Positions 1-9,500 of a stretch of 64,000 nt of DNA are shown here, piece by piece. Every line of letters starts with the position of its first letter. Positions within the stretch are counted from its first letter, which is position 1. The position numbers and the translations under genes are program-made. The DNA lies in contig JBHJGO010000004.1 of the NCBI GenBank assembly GCA_050331715.1, positions 1 through 64,000 of the forward strand, written 5' to 3'. Origin of the DNA: JBHJGO01 sp050331715 (GTDB lineage Bacteria > Cyanobacteriota > Cyanobacteriia > Cyanobacteriales > Microcoleaceae). The notes beneath the pieces were generated by a model that saw nothing but the letters and a program-made list of their open reading frames with translations, did no database searches and was not told where the DNA came from.

Positions 1-20
1 GTCTCAACATGGTTATTGTG

Positions 21-1622
21 TTAGGTTTGTTGGTTTTCAATCTGGGTTTGGGAGTGCGTGGTTTGGAAATCGGGAGAATAGTATCGTTGCGCCTTCATCT
101 GACGGTTGTGCCATTCCAGAACTTCAACGTCTTTGTAGGGATGGGATTTGTAGTTGGAAAGGATGGGTGCTCCGGTTTGGAGTCTGAACTCAACGAAGCG
201 TCCTGAAGTATGGGGAACCAAATATAGATCTTCAGGTGATTTCTGAGAGTAAATAAAGGCCATCATTGGCATGTAGTCGGGCTGACGTCGAAGGTTTCTG
301 ATTTGTTCTCCTGCACCGACCCAGACATAGATAGACAGAATCATACAGCAGATGAAAATCGTTAATTTTTGACGTTGTAACTTTTGTTTTTGTAACCTTT
401 GTCTTTGTAACTGATTGAGATTAGAAACTGAGTTGAACCTGATAAATCTAAGGTTGAGCAGCCAACCCAGAATAATGCTGGTAGACAATGGCACGAGAAT
501 TGCAGAAACTCGCCAAGGGGTTAAAAATGCCAGGGTGTGATTTTGAGTCATGACTTGCAGAACGGTTGCACAAACTGCTGCCCCAAAGGGAATCAACAGG
601 ATTAAAAACAATCGGGTCTTTCTGACTAAGAAAATAGCAAGCACAACAACCAAGGTTTGAATCAAAGCAGCACTATCCCACCACTCTTGGGGAAAGGTAT
701 GGTGGGAAATTCGATCTACCAATAAACTCTGGGCCTGTTGAGAAATCTCAGGAGAAGTAGGTTGTAGAACCAGAGCTGAATATAAAACAACAGGTAAAAC
801 TAAAATTAACGATACTCCCCCAATTCCTATGGTTTTCAGGAGATTTGATTCCCTACGCCACAGGCTAATCATGTAGGCTAGTGTGAGCAAAGCGGCTATA
901 AGTAAATAGGTGGGGTGAAACGTTGATGCAATGGTCAGAGGCAAGATAGAGTACCAGTTATAACCACAGACAAACCAATAAATTGACAGTAGGATTAAAG
1001 CTCCGAAATTACTGGTTTGAAAACAATCCCCCAGGATATACTGTTCAGCCACTCCATAGTGTAGAGAAATATGGGTTTTGAATCCTAGGATCGTAACTTC
1101 TAAGCAATGGATTATAATGAACAGAACGAAATAAATTAGTTTCTTAGTTAAATTGCAGCGTTTTGCACGCTGGTAAGGTGTAGGAGTTGGGAGCGCAGTG
1201 CGTCCCCAGCTCCCAACTCCGTACCAAATACAATTATAAATTGCTGTATTGAAGCTAAAAATTTTAGAAACGATTCCAACTAAGCTATAGGAATAGATGC
1301 CTGCTAAAATTCCATAATAAACATAAAACATTCCTGGAAATAGAAAAGTCCGGGTTAAATAGACCAATCCAGTAAATATGGGTAACGGATTAATGGTATT
1401 TGCTAGCCAATCTTGATCGAGATATCCCAAACCCGCCTGAGCCATTCCATGCAGAAATTTAGTATTTTGATTAGAGGTGTAGAGTGGACGCTGAACGTAG
1501 GAAATGCCAAAGATCGCACCCATCATTAGGATTTCTATAGTCCCTCTCCAAAGCTGCTTCAAATCAACCTGAAACTCTGAAGTCTGTTCAGAAAGCTGTT
1601 GAAATTCACTCCACTGTTTCAT
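21..1622 (-). CDS. DUF6798-like polytopic membrane protein
   Basis: A 533-residue integral membrane protein with about ten hydrophobic segments, then a short soluble C-terminal part with a run of the form FIYSQKSPEDLYLVP. This layout resembles cyanobacterial DUF6798-type membrane proteins of unknown function. I place it there from memory of the family, not from a search. The start is ATG at 1622, preceded by GAGG at a good distance; a longer TTG start at 1634 is possible. It lies 21 nt behind the next membrane protein on the same strand, so the two are probably cotranscribed. Two oddities sit inside the frame: a 15-bp tandem repeat (375-413) coding a K/R/Q/L-rich stretch, and a perfect 12-bp-arm palindrome (1183-1220). 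No enzymatic motif was seen. Confidence 0.75.
   Translation of the reverse strand: MKQWSEFQQLSEQTSEFQVDLKQLWRGTIEILMMGAIFGISYVQRPLYTSNQNTKFLHGMAQAGLGYLDQDWLANTINPLPIFTGLVYLTRTFLFPGMFYVYYGILAGIYSYSLVGIVSKIFSFNTAIYNCIWYGVGSWGRTALPTPTPYQRAKRCNLTKKLIYFVLFIIIHCLEVTILGFKTHISLHYGVAEQYILGDCFQTSNFGALILLSIYWFVCGYNWYSILPLTIASTFHPTYLLIAALLTLAYMISLWRRESNLLKTIGIGGVSLILVLPVVLYSALVLQPTSPEISQQAQSLLVDRISHHTFPQEWWDSAALIQTLVVVLAIFLVRKTRLFLILLIPFGAAVCATVLQVMTQNHTLAFLTPWRVSAILVPLSTSIILGWLLNLRFIRFNSVSNLNQLQRQRLQKQKLQRQKLTIFICCMILSIYVWVGAGEQIRNLRRQPDYMPMMAFIYSQKSPEDLYLVPHTSGRFVEFRLQTGAPILSNYKSHPYKDVEVLEWHNRQMKAQRYYSPDFQTTHSQTQIENQQT
375..413. repeat. 15-bp tandem repeat inside a coding sequence
   Basis: Two and a half copies of a 15-bp unit beginning TTGTAAC (375-389, 390-404, partial from 405). 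The unit length is a multiple of three, so the minus-strand gene reads through it as repeated Leu-Gln-Arg/Lys-Gln steps in a cytoplasmic-looking basic stretch. Replication slippage is the simplest origin. Confidence 0.75.
1183..1220. repeat. Palindromic element within the first membrane-protein gene
   Basis: Arms GGAGTTGGGAGC (1183-1194) and GCTCCCAACTCC (1209-1220) are perfect reverse complements around a 14-nt loop. The element lies wholly inside the minus-strand coding frame, which stays open through it. It looks like an inserted REP-type palindrome. Confidence 0.7.
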
Positions 1623-1643
1623 GGTTTTCCTCAATCCCTTGGC

Positions 1644-3398
1644 TTAATCTTTGGCACTTAGTAAACACTTGCCATCTAGCACCATCAATTTCTCTGTTTG
1701 TTGCACTGAACACTTTTGAGAGAAGCGTTCGACGGCTATGGTTTGTCCTTGTTGTGTCATTTGCTGAATTTCCTTTCCCAGAGAATGATACCACTGCCGT
1801 AGCCAGGGATTTTTCAAAAGATACTCTGGCTGAAAAGCATCTCGATCAATCACAACAAAATCAATCTGATGAGCCTGAATTAAATCCTGCATCGGACGAA
1901 TCTCAGGGCTGTACTGGGCTTGAATAAATTCGGTCGCTCGTAGTTGAATCGGTTGGTAGTAGCCCTGATGATAGGGAACTGCATACTCCCAACCAAACCA
2001 GATAGCACGTTTAGCAAAGATAGGAAAGTTATCGGCTTCGCGGGAAATTGATGCAATTAATGTCTCCTGCGGTTGTTGAACAAAAAAGGCATAGAGATCC
2101 GGTGCATGACCTTTTACATAATTACTACGAGGAAAACCTTGCCAGAAGACAGGATTAATCAGACCAATCAAAGCTAAAATTAGTACGCTGGATATTCGTA
2201 AAATTGCTAGTTTAGTTCGTGAAATCTGAACCTGACTGAGATACTGAAAAAACCTATCTATAACAACACAAAGACTGACTGAAGCGGCCAGCGCCAGACA
2301 AATTCTCAAAGTATGGTGAGTGTATCGACTGGGAAGATGTAAACGGAATAGCAGGAAATGGGCCGCAAAAAATAGGGAAAAGGAAGCAACCAAAACCTGT
2401 AGGATAAGATTGAATGAAGGCTGTAGGCGCTTGGTTAAAGGAAATTGTTCTGGGAAGCTAATTAGAACAGGTAAACTCAATCCAAAAATGATCAACAATG
2501 GTTTAAACAAATCCTGCGGTAGTAAACCACTCCGTTGACCCCAAAGCCAAAATTGCCAAAAGTCACCGTAGAAAAAAGCGCTATTTCCTGCTCCTCCAAA
2601 TTCCGACAACTGACGGGCTGCATTAGCAGAGATTATTGGTGAGAACTCACTAATTTTGACGGCATAGAGGAATATGATGACGACTGAAATTCCCAAGCCG
2701 AAGCAGCAGAGCCGCCTGGATTGCTGCCTAAATATGGATGACGGCTGACTAAGCTGTAGGGTGCTGTTAGCGAAGCGTAACGTACCATTTCTCCTCAAAC
2801 CCAATAATTTCAGACCAAATAGAACAAAACTCACCAAGACAAGCTGAGGATAGAATAAGCCTAACAGAATTAATGCCACGCTCATCAATAAAATTGATTC
2901 TTGTGTAATGTAGTAAAGTAACGCCAAAAATAACGGATACAAAAAAGCTCTGGGAGTTGCAGATACTAAACTGTCATCCAGCCATAACAATTGATTTAGT
3001 AACGTGCAGGATAGAAAACCTCCAAATGGGATAGGTAAGATTTGAAACGATAGAAAAAAGCAATAGAGAGTCGTTAATCCTCCGAGGAAAATCGGAATCA
3101 CCTTTGTTAAAATAATTGGCTGAATTCCTAAAACTGAAATTAAGACCTTATATAAAGTGTAATAGCCCCAGGGTGCAACAGATTGAAAATAATTGACAAT
3201 CAGGTCATTTTTAAATAATTCTGGATCGGCTAATCGTTGCATCCAAATTAAATGTTGTCTCACATCATCCTGAACGATATAATTTTGAGCTAATCCTTTC
3301 TGTAATGCCAATCCACTATAGACGATAGAAATGAATAAACTCCAACCCAGCCAGAAGAGGATTGATGAATGATTGTGAGCTGGCTGACTTCTTTGCAT
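1644..3398 (-). CDS. Polytopic membrane protein, paralogue of the divergent neighbour
   Basis: A 584-residue protein with a cytoplasmic N terminus, about ten membrane segments and a soluble C-terminal part of roughly 140 residues. Its N-terminal region (pattern YIVQDDVRQHLIWM) and C-terminal region (GWEYAVPYHQGYYQ) closely match the protein encoded head-to-head on the other strand, so the two are paralogues. The topology is reminiscent of GT-C-type glycosyltransferases, but I see no assignable active site, so function is unknown. The start is ATG at 3398. This gives a 30-bp antisense overlap with the 5' end of the divergent gene unless a later start is used. A REP-like palindrome (2756-2787) lies in frame. 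The gene is probably cotranscribed with the gene downstream. Confidence 0.75.
   Translation of the reverse strand: MQRSQPAHNHSSILFWLGWSLFISIVYSGLALQKGLAQNYIVQDDVRQHLIWMQRLADPELFKNDLIVNYFQSVAPWGYYTLYKVLISVLGIQPIILTKVIPIFLGGLTTLYCFFLSFQILPIPFGGFLSCTLLNQLLWLDDSLVSATPRAFLYPLFLALLYYITQESILLMSVALILLGLFYPQLVLVSFVLFGLKLLGLRRNGTLRFANSTLQLSQPSSIFRQQSRRLCCFGLGISVVIIFLYAVKISEFSPIISANAARQLSEFGGAGNSAFFYGDFWQFWLWGQRSGLLPQDLFKPLLIIFGLSLPVLISFPEQFPLTKRLQPSFNLILQVLVASFSLFFAAHFLLFRLHLPSRYTHHTLRICLALAASVSLCVVIDRFFQYLSQVQISRTKLAILRISSVLILALIGLINPVFWQGFPRSNYVKGHAPDLYAFFVQQPQETLIASISREADNFPIFAKRAIWFGWEYAVPYHQGYYQPIQLRATEFIQAQYSPEIRPMQDLIQAHQIDFVVIDRDAFQPEYLLKNPWLRQWYHSLGKEIQQMTQQGQTIAVERFSQKCSVQQTEKLMVLDGKCLLSAKD
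2756..2787. repeat. REP-like palindrome (GGTGC...TACC type) in coding sequence
   Basis: The sequence begins TGTAGGGTGC and contains the central motif TTAGCGAAGCGTAA. It is an imperfect member of the same dispersed palindrome that occurs twice in the RND pump gene at 8176-8265. It falls in frame in the minus-strand membrane-protein gene at about residues 204-214. Confidence 0.7.
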
Positions 3399-5168
3399 CA
3401 ACTGATTATCACACCTGAAAAAAAATTATCCAGTCCCAGAACGATATTTTGGTTAGCTCTGAGCTTGTTTTTTTCTATCCTATACGGTTTGCTCGTCCTA
3501 CAGCAAGCATTTGATGGGGAATACGTTGTTCAAGATGATGCCCGAAAGCATATTTTTTGGATGCGTCGTTGGTTAAATCCAGAGTTATTTCAGCAGGATT
3601 TGATCTCAGACTTTTTTCAATCCATTCAACCCATTGGTTTAAAGGCAGTTTATGGCGGTTTTGCTCAGCTAGGAGTCGATCCGATGTTAACGAACCGATG
3701 CTTTCCCTTGCTCATCGGTATGGTTATGTCAATTTATTGTTTTTGCATTTGTTTTGAATTATTTCCGCTGCCGATTGCAGGTTTTATTACAACTTTGCTA
3801 CTAAACCAGAGTTTCTGGATGAGAGACACAATTACAGCAGCGGTTGCTTCTTCATTTGCCTATCCTTTATTTTTTGGTTTCTTATACTACTGGTTGAACC
3901 AATCTTACTCTCTCTGTTTATTGTTTCTGACTCTAGAAGGATTATTCTATCCTCCTGTTACCTTGCTATCGTTGGGGTTACTGGTCATAGATTTTATCTG
4001 GGATTGTCTGGGAAAATCTGCGAATACCAAAGCTGACTTAACCAATCTGAAATCCTGGTTTTATATTATGGGTCTAGGCATTACAGTTGTTCTCCTTTTG
4101 GGTTACCAATTTAGTGCTTCAGACTACGGGCCAGTAATTCGTGGCTTTGAAGCTAGAAACCTTCCAGAGTTCCAGATCGGAGGACGGGCTGAGTTCTATA
4201 GTCCAAATCTAATTCGATTTCGGCTTTTGGGAACTCGAAGTGGGATGGTTCCGAGAGGGTTGTTTTCTCCGATCACCCTTTGTTCAGGACTACTCTTCCC
4301 AATATTTATCTTTTGTAGAAGAAAGCTGCTGTTGCTATACCAGACAAAGATACTAGAATTCTTAATAAAACTTTTAACCGTTTCGATTACTTTGTTTTTG
4401 ATTGCTCATCAGGCTTTGTTTCACTTGTTCCTACCCAGCCGCTATACCAGCTACAGCTTCTACCTCATCATTGCAATCACATCTGGGATTACAATCACTT
4501 CGATGATTGATCAATTTTTCCAGAGAGGAATTAATCAGCTTTCAAAACTCAGTCAGGCTTTGCCATCAAGGTTACAAACAGTTAATGTGGCGATTTTCCA
4601 GTCTCTATTTTGTTTTAGTTCAATTATAGTAATCACAGCAGCTTTAATTCTCTACCCGATTACATTGGACAAGTTCACTGCCCCCAATTACGTTAGACCC
4701 AGAGAATTTTTTTTGTACGAACATTTGGCTCAATATCCCAAAGATACTTTAATTGCATCCCTTTCAGAAGAAGCTGATAATATTCCAACATTTGCTCAGC
4801 TTCCGATTTTGGTGGGTTGGGAGTATGCTCTCCCCTACCAAACTCAGTATTACCAACAAATTCGTGAGCGATCGCTTGCCCTAATCCAAGCTCAGTACAG
4901 TTCTAATCCAAACGTCTTGAAGGATTTTATTAACCGCTATCAGGTTGATCTATTCTTAGTAGATCTTGATGCCTTTACTCCAGAATTTTTCACGAGAAAT
5001 GATTGGTTTCGGCAACGGCATGATATCGCAGCACGAATCCAGCCAAATGCTAATCAATCAGCTCTTTTGAAGCTAGCTGATAGGTGTGCAGTCTATCAAT
5101 CCAGTCGATTTGTTGTGATTCAATCCAAGTGTGTTGTTGAACAGCTTGAAAAGAAATATTTTCAGTAA
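3369..5168 (+). CDS. Polytopic membrane protein, divergent paralogue
   Basis: A 599-residue protein with about ten hydrophobic segments and a soluble C-terminal domain. It aligns along its whole length with the protein encoded on the opposite strand at 1644-3398: EYVVQDDARKHIFWM near the N terminus, and GWEYALPYQTQYYQ and DLFLVDLDAFTPEFF in the C-terminal part. The start ATG at 3369 has a GAGG eight bases upstream. The divergent gene starts at 3398, so the two 5' ends overlap on opposite strands and each promoter must lie inside the other gene. Function is unknown. A GT-C-like membrane fold is possible but is inference only. Confidence 0.75.
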   Translation: MIVSWLTSLHQLIITPEKKLSSPRTIFWLALSLFFSILYGLLVLQQAFDGEYVVQDDARKHIFWMRRWLNPELFQQDLISDFFQSIQPIGLKAVYGGFAQLGVDPMLTNRCFPLLIGMVMSIYCFCICFELFPLPIAGFITTLLLNQSFWMRDTITAAVASSFAYPLFFGFLYYWLNQSYSLCLLFLTLEGLFYPPVTLLSLGLLVIDFIWDCLGKSANTKADLTNLKSWFYIMGLGITVVLLLGYQFSASDYGPVIRGFEARNLPEFQIGGRAEFYSPNLIRFRLLGTRSGMVPRGLFSPITLCSGLLFPIFIFCRRKLLLLYQTKILEFLIKLLTVSITLFLIAHQALFHLFLPSRYTSYSFYLIIAITSGITITSMIDQFFQRGINQLSKLSQALPSRLQTVNVAIFQSLFCFSSIIVITAALILYPITLDKFTAPNYVRPREFFLYEHLAQYPKDTLIASLSEEADNIPTFAQLPILVGWEYALPYQTQYYQQIRERSLALIQAQYSSNPNVLKDFINRYQVDLFLVDLDAFTPEFFTRNDWFRQRHDIAARIQPNANQSALLKLADRCAVYQSSRFVVIQSKCVVEQLEKKYFQ

Positions 5169-5213
5169 CGTCATTAGTTGCCTGGATTCCCGCCTGCACA
5201 GGAATGACGTTGC
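5165..5213. terminator. Bidirectional hairpin containing a dRS3-like palindrome
   Basis: AACGTCATT (5167-5175) and AATGACGTT (5203-5211) are perfect reverse complements, and a G-C pair and a wobble pair extend the stem. A smaller ATTCC/GGAAT palindrome lies inside. It sits between two convergent genes and overlaps the stop codon of the upstream one. The right half (5181-5210) matches the element found twice in the RND pump gene. Confidence 0.55.
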
Positions 5214-5239
5214 TTACTGGTATGAGGTATTAATACAAG

Positions 5240-6472
5240 CTAATACAGTTGCTCCTGGGTGGGCTGAGTAGTAGGTTCTGGGGCAAAGGCTAGCCAGAGA
5301 GGATACTGCAACAACGCCAAACTAATCTTGTCCTCCGAGTCATCCACAATAATTAGTGGCAATCGACCTTGCTGTACTAACCGATCTGCTTTCTGGGCCA
5401 GAATATTTGCATCCTCAAACAGGACAACCCCCTGTTCCGGGCCAAAGTCCCGTCGATCAATTCCCAAACAATCCTGTAAACCCCGACGCCACTCTCCCAA
5501 GCGTTCTGGGGTATTGGCCAAGATTAAGGTACAAACCCGACGATCATGCATGGTTCGTAGAATTGACACCACCGCCGAGGCGATGAGAATATTCTGCAAG
5601 CGACTGCCCATGGTTCGTAGCGCACCTCGACCTCCTTGGGTGAAGAACCAGTTCGCCACTCGCTTGGCGTGGATCGGTTCAAAAGTTCGGCGCAACTGCC
5701 ACGGTGGGCCATAGTAATCTGGGTCAGTACGATATCGGTCTAGCAACTGACGTACCTGTTGAGCCTGTGCTTGAAAACCGGATTCAGCGAATTGTGGAAC
5801 TGGAGCCGCTTCTGGTGGAGTGCCTGGAGCCTGGCGTCTGCGAGAACTGCGCTCCGATGGCATTCGATCCGACCCTCGGTCTGGCATCCGTTCCGAAACG
5901 CGCTCGCGCAATCGCTCCGGTGCTCGTTCCTTTGTCAGCTCTGGGCTGGACTGAGGCTGAGAGGGAGCCTGGGGAATCAGATCCAACTGCTCTGCTGTAC
6001 TGGCTAAATCCTGTAAACTTCCAACCAAATAATCCTTGAACCCCTGAACTCGAATCGCCAAATCCTGAGAGGCTCCAGCAAAGGTGGTTCGCATTTCCTG
6101 CTGGATGCGATCGCGTCGTCGTTCCAGTTTGTCAACTTCCAATTGTAGGGCCTGCTTACGCTGTTCCAACTGGCCCAGGGTATCGGACACGAGCTTGCCC
6201 ATCTGCTCAATCAAGTTCTGTTGCTCTCGCTGCAACCGAGTCTTAGTTGACTGTAAAGTTTCAACCTCCTGCTGCAAAGTTGGAGTTGATGATTGAACCA
6301 GGCTAGGCTGAGCAGCACCAGCTTGAGGTGACTCAGTAAATAACTCATTCTCAGATGCTAGGCCATCATTACTCACTTGTCCCTCCAAATCATTCATACC
6401 TTTTTCCTGGGCGAGGGTTGCGTTATCTTCCATTCCTTCAGTTTGACCGGGCGTATTGTCTTCTAAATTCAT
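5240..6472 (-). CDS. DUF3086 domain-containing protein
   Basis: A 410-residue cyanobacterial protein. It has a low-complexity acidic N terminus (about 1-75), a coiled-coil segment rich in Q, E, L and R (about 75-160), an Arg/Ser/Pro-rich linker, and a conserved C-terminal DUF3086 region from about 240 with blocks such as FEPIHAKRVANWFFTQGG and GVVLFEDANILAQKADRLV. The family is nearly restricted to cyanobacteria and its function is not established. The start chosen is ATG at 6472; a TTG four codons upstream is less likely. It is convergent with the membrane-protein gene to its left, and 44 nt separate its start from the end of the RND gene on the same strand, so readthrough from the pump gene is possible. 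Confidence 0.85.
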   Translation of the reverse strand: MNLEDNTPGQTEGMEDNATLAQEKGMNDLEGQVSNDGLASENELFTESPQAGAAQPSLVQSSTPTLQQEVETLQSTKTRLQREQQNLIEQMGKLVSDTLGQLEQRKQALQLEVDKLERRRDRIQQEMRTTFAGASQDLAIRVQGFKDYLVGSLQDLASTAEQLDLIPQAPSQPQSSPELTKERAPERLRERVSERMPDRGSDRMPSERSSRRRQAPGTPPEAAPVPQFAESGFQAQAQQVRQLLDRYRTDPDYYGPPWQLRRTFEPIHAKRVANWFFTQGGRGALRTMGSRLQNILIASAVVSILRTMHDRRVCTLILANTPERLGEWRRGLQDCLGIDRRDFGPEQGVVLFEDANILAQKADRLVQQGRLPLIIVDDSEDKISLALLQYPLWLAFAPEPTTQPTQEQLY

Positions 6473-6528
6473 TGAGATTCTCAACGGGAGAGCCGGGCTT
6501 CATATTCTGCCTGCAATCACCTTAACCC

Positions 6529-9500
6529 TTATTCTAGCGTTTGATGTTTTTTCCTCCCTGATTTGGGCATCCAGGAAATATCTTCCAGCACAGTATAGAG
6601 TACCGGAACCACAATTAGACTCAGCAACGTTGAAGTTAGCAGCCCACCAATGATAGCTACTGCCATCGGTTGTCGTAGTTCCGCACTTGCACCCCATCCT
6701 AGAGAAACCGGAAACATTCCCAAAATGGTCGACGTTGTGGTCATGATAATCGGTCGTAGGCGCACCCGACCCATTGCCAGGATTGCTTCGGTTCGGTTAA
6801 GTCCCTGCCGTCGCAATTGGTTAATGTAGTCCATGATCAGCAGAGCATTTTTATCTAACAAACCCAGGAGAAAAATCAGGCCAATCACTGAAATAATTCC
6901 AAAGGCACTTTGGGTCACGAGTAACGCTAGCATCGCTCCGACGATAGAGAGCGGCAACGATAACCCAACCACTAAAGGTTCTAGCAATCGACCAAACGGA
7001 AGGAGCAACAGGGTCAACATTAACGTGATGGAGATGGCTAGAGTAACGGCAAAACTTCGCAGGACTTGACCGATTCTGGCCGAGTCTCCAGTAAGTTTCA
7101 GTTCTATACCAGGCGGGAGTAGCGGTTCAGCAATTTTCACCAATTGCTCGGTAGCGTCTCCTAATCCCTGACTCTCGCTTAAATTTGCAGTGACGTAGGC
7201 GGCCCGTTGTTGCTGGAAATGTTGGATCTGATTGACTTCGGTGGTTGAATTTTCAGCATCAGTAGCAGTCACATCCACGAATCCAGGAAATTTTTCTGCT
7301 TCGGTTTTAATCGTCTGGGCCGTTTGGGTTATGGCCTCCACATCATCACCCACTAAAACAATTTGTAATGGCTTTTCATCTCCGGTTTCGACAAATTGCA
7401 AATCTTCAACGCTAATGGTTACGTCCGGTAAGCTGGGCAGGGCAGCTCGAATCTGAGCTTGCGCTTCAGCCGTGGTGAGTTCTCGATCATCTTTCAATTT
7501 GACGTAGATTTTGCCTTTGTTCGGTTGTTCCCGCAGGCCCACAGTTGTGAAGGCAGATTCGACATCGGGCCGATTGAGAATAACGGCTTCTATTTCCTCG
7601 CCTGTATTACGAGTTCGACGCAGGAGTAATTGAATGGGGTTTCGGGTGAGTTCTCGAATCCAGCCGAATCCACCGGGTTTGAGAATTGGTTCGGAGGGGT
7701 CAGGGTTGGGGTCTTCAGGGTTATTTTGTACGAACCGCAATCGGTTACCTGGATTTCCGGCTGCGCGGGAATGACGATACGGGTCGGATTTGGCTGATAA
7801 CTGTCTTGGGTTGTCTAGATTCCTGCCGACGTGAGAATAACGATTGACAATTGTCGGTTGGGTTGAAGCATGAAATCTAGTGCCAAGAATATCTGAAGAT
7901 ATTGAATTTTGCGGACTCAACACCAACCTGCGGGATGCAGGATTTTCTGAGGAATCTGCTGGAGGATTGGTTGGGAAGCTACTGGGAAGATTCGGCAACG
8001 TCGTGGTGTAAATCACATTAAATTCACCCCGATCCAATTTCGGCAAAAACCCCTGGGGAACCAAAGGAATTAACCCCAAACCCACAATGAAACTGCCGAT
8101 GGCTATCCCAATCACCCAACCCCGATGTTCCAGCGACCACCGCAGCATTCTCTGATAAACTCCTGAACCGTAGAAGTTGTAGGGTGCATTAGCAGAGCGT
8201 AATGCACCATCAGCAGACCCCAAACCGTGAGAGTTGTAGGGTGCATCGGCAGAGCGTAATGCACCGCCATTATTCCTATCACTTTTAACGCTATTCCCTG
8301 GTTGCACCCTCAACCACAACATCGCTAACACCGGAGACAACGTCCGCGCCACCAACAGCGAAATCAAAACAGCCGCAGAAATCGTCAGGGCAAAGGGTTT
8401 GAAAAACTGACCCAACGCATCCCCCATAAATGCCACTGGCAAAAAGACTGCAACAATGGTTAACGTCGAAGCCGTCACCGTCAAACCAATTTCATTCGTG
8501 GCTTGAATTGCCGCCTCTTTGGAACTCATACCCGATTCCAGATGCCGAGCAATATTCTCCACCTCCACAATGGCATCATCCACTACAATTCCAATTACCA
8601 ACGTCAACGCTAGTAACGTAATGGTTTCCAGATTAAATCCGGCCCAGGCCATCACAATGCAAGTTCCCAGCAGAGACAACGGGATTGCAACCGCACTAAT
8701 CAAGGTAGCTCGCCAATTTCGTAGAAAGGGAAACATGACTAATACTGCCAAAACTAAACCTAGACCCAGTGCTTCTAGGGTTGATTGGGTGGATTCTCGA
8801 ATGTAGTCGGCTTGAGATGCCGCCACGGTTAGTTCAAGTTCTGGGAATTGTTGTTGGAGCTGATTAATGGCTGCTTCTGCCTGATCAACGACTTCCAGGG
8901 TGTTCGCGTCGGCTTGTTTTATGACCTGTAAAGCTAGGGCGTTTTGACCATTGAATCGGACGAGGGTTGCTGGATTTGAGCTTTGTGAAGATGAACCCTC
9001 CGCAAAGGAACCTGTGCCTAGGAGGTTTACTTTTAAGACACCTGGCAACTGATGGAGTGAGGGCAAAATTTCGGTCTCAGTGATTTGGGCCAATTCATCC
9101 AGGGATAAACTTTCACTTGTTACGGCGTAGCTGATAGCAGTGGATTCGTTGAGATTAATTGGGTTAACGTCATAACTGGTTCCTTGGGGCAAATTCAAAT
9201 CCACCAGCATGGACTCTACCGAATTCGTGGCATCGGTTAAACGTGTACCCACTAAAAATGCTGAACTGACAACCGTTCGGCCTGCCAAAGTTGTGGAGCG
9301 CAGATCATACAATCCTTCAATGCCTGCCACCGCTCGCTCAATCGGCTGAGTTAACTGTGCTTCTGTCTCCAGGGTTGTCGAAATGGGAGCTGTAGCATTC
9401 ACCACGACGACTGGAAACGTCACGTCAGGAAACAGAGCATATTTCAAACTACTCCAGGCCAACAGCCCGGCAACCGCCACCCCGAACCAAAACGCTATCG

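Noticed and set aside
8176..8265. CRISPR-like direct repeat in the RND gene.
   Set aside because: Only two copies, palindromic, inside a coding frame, with no spacer array or cas genes.
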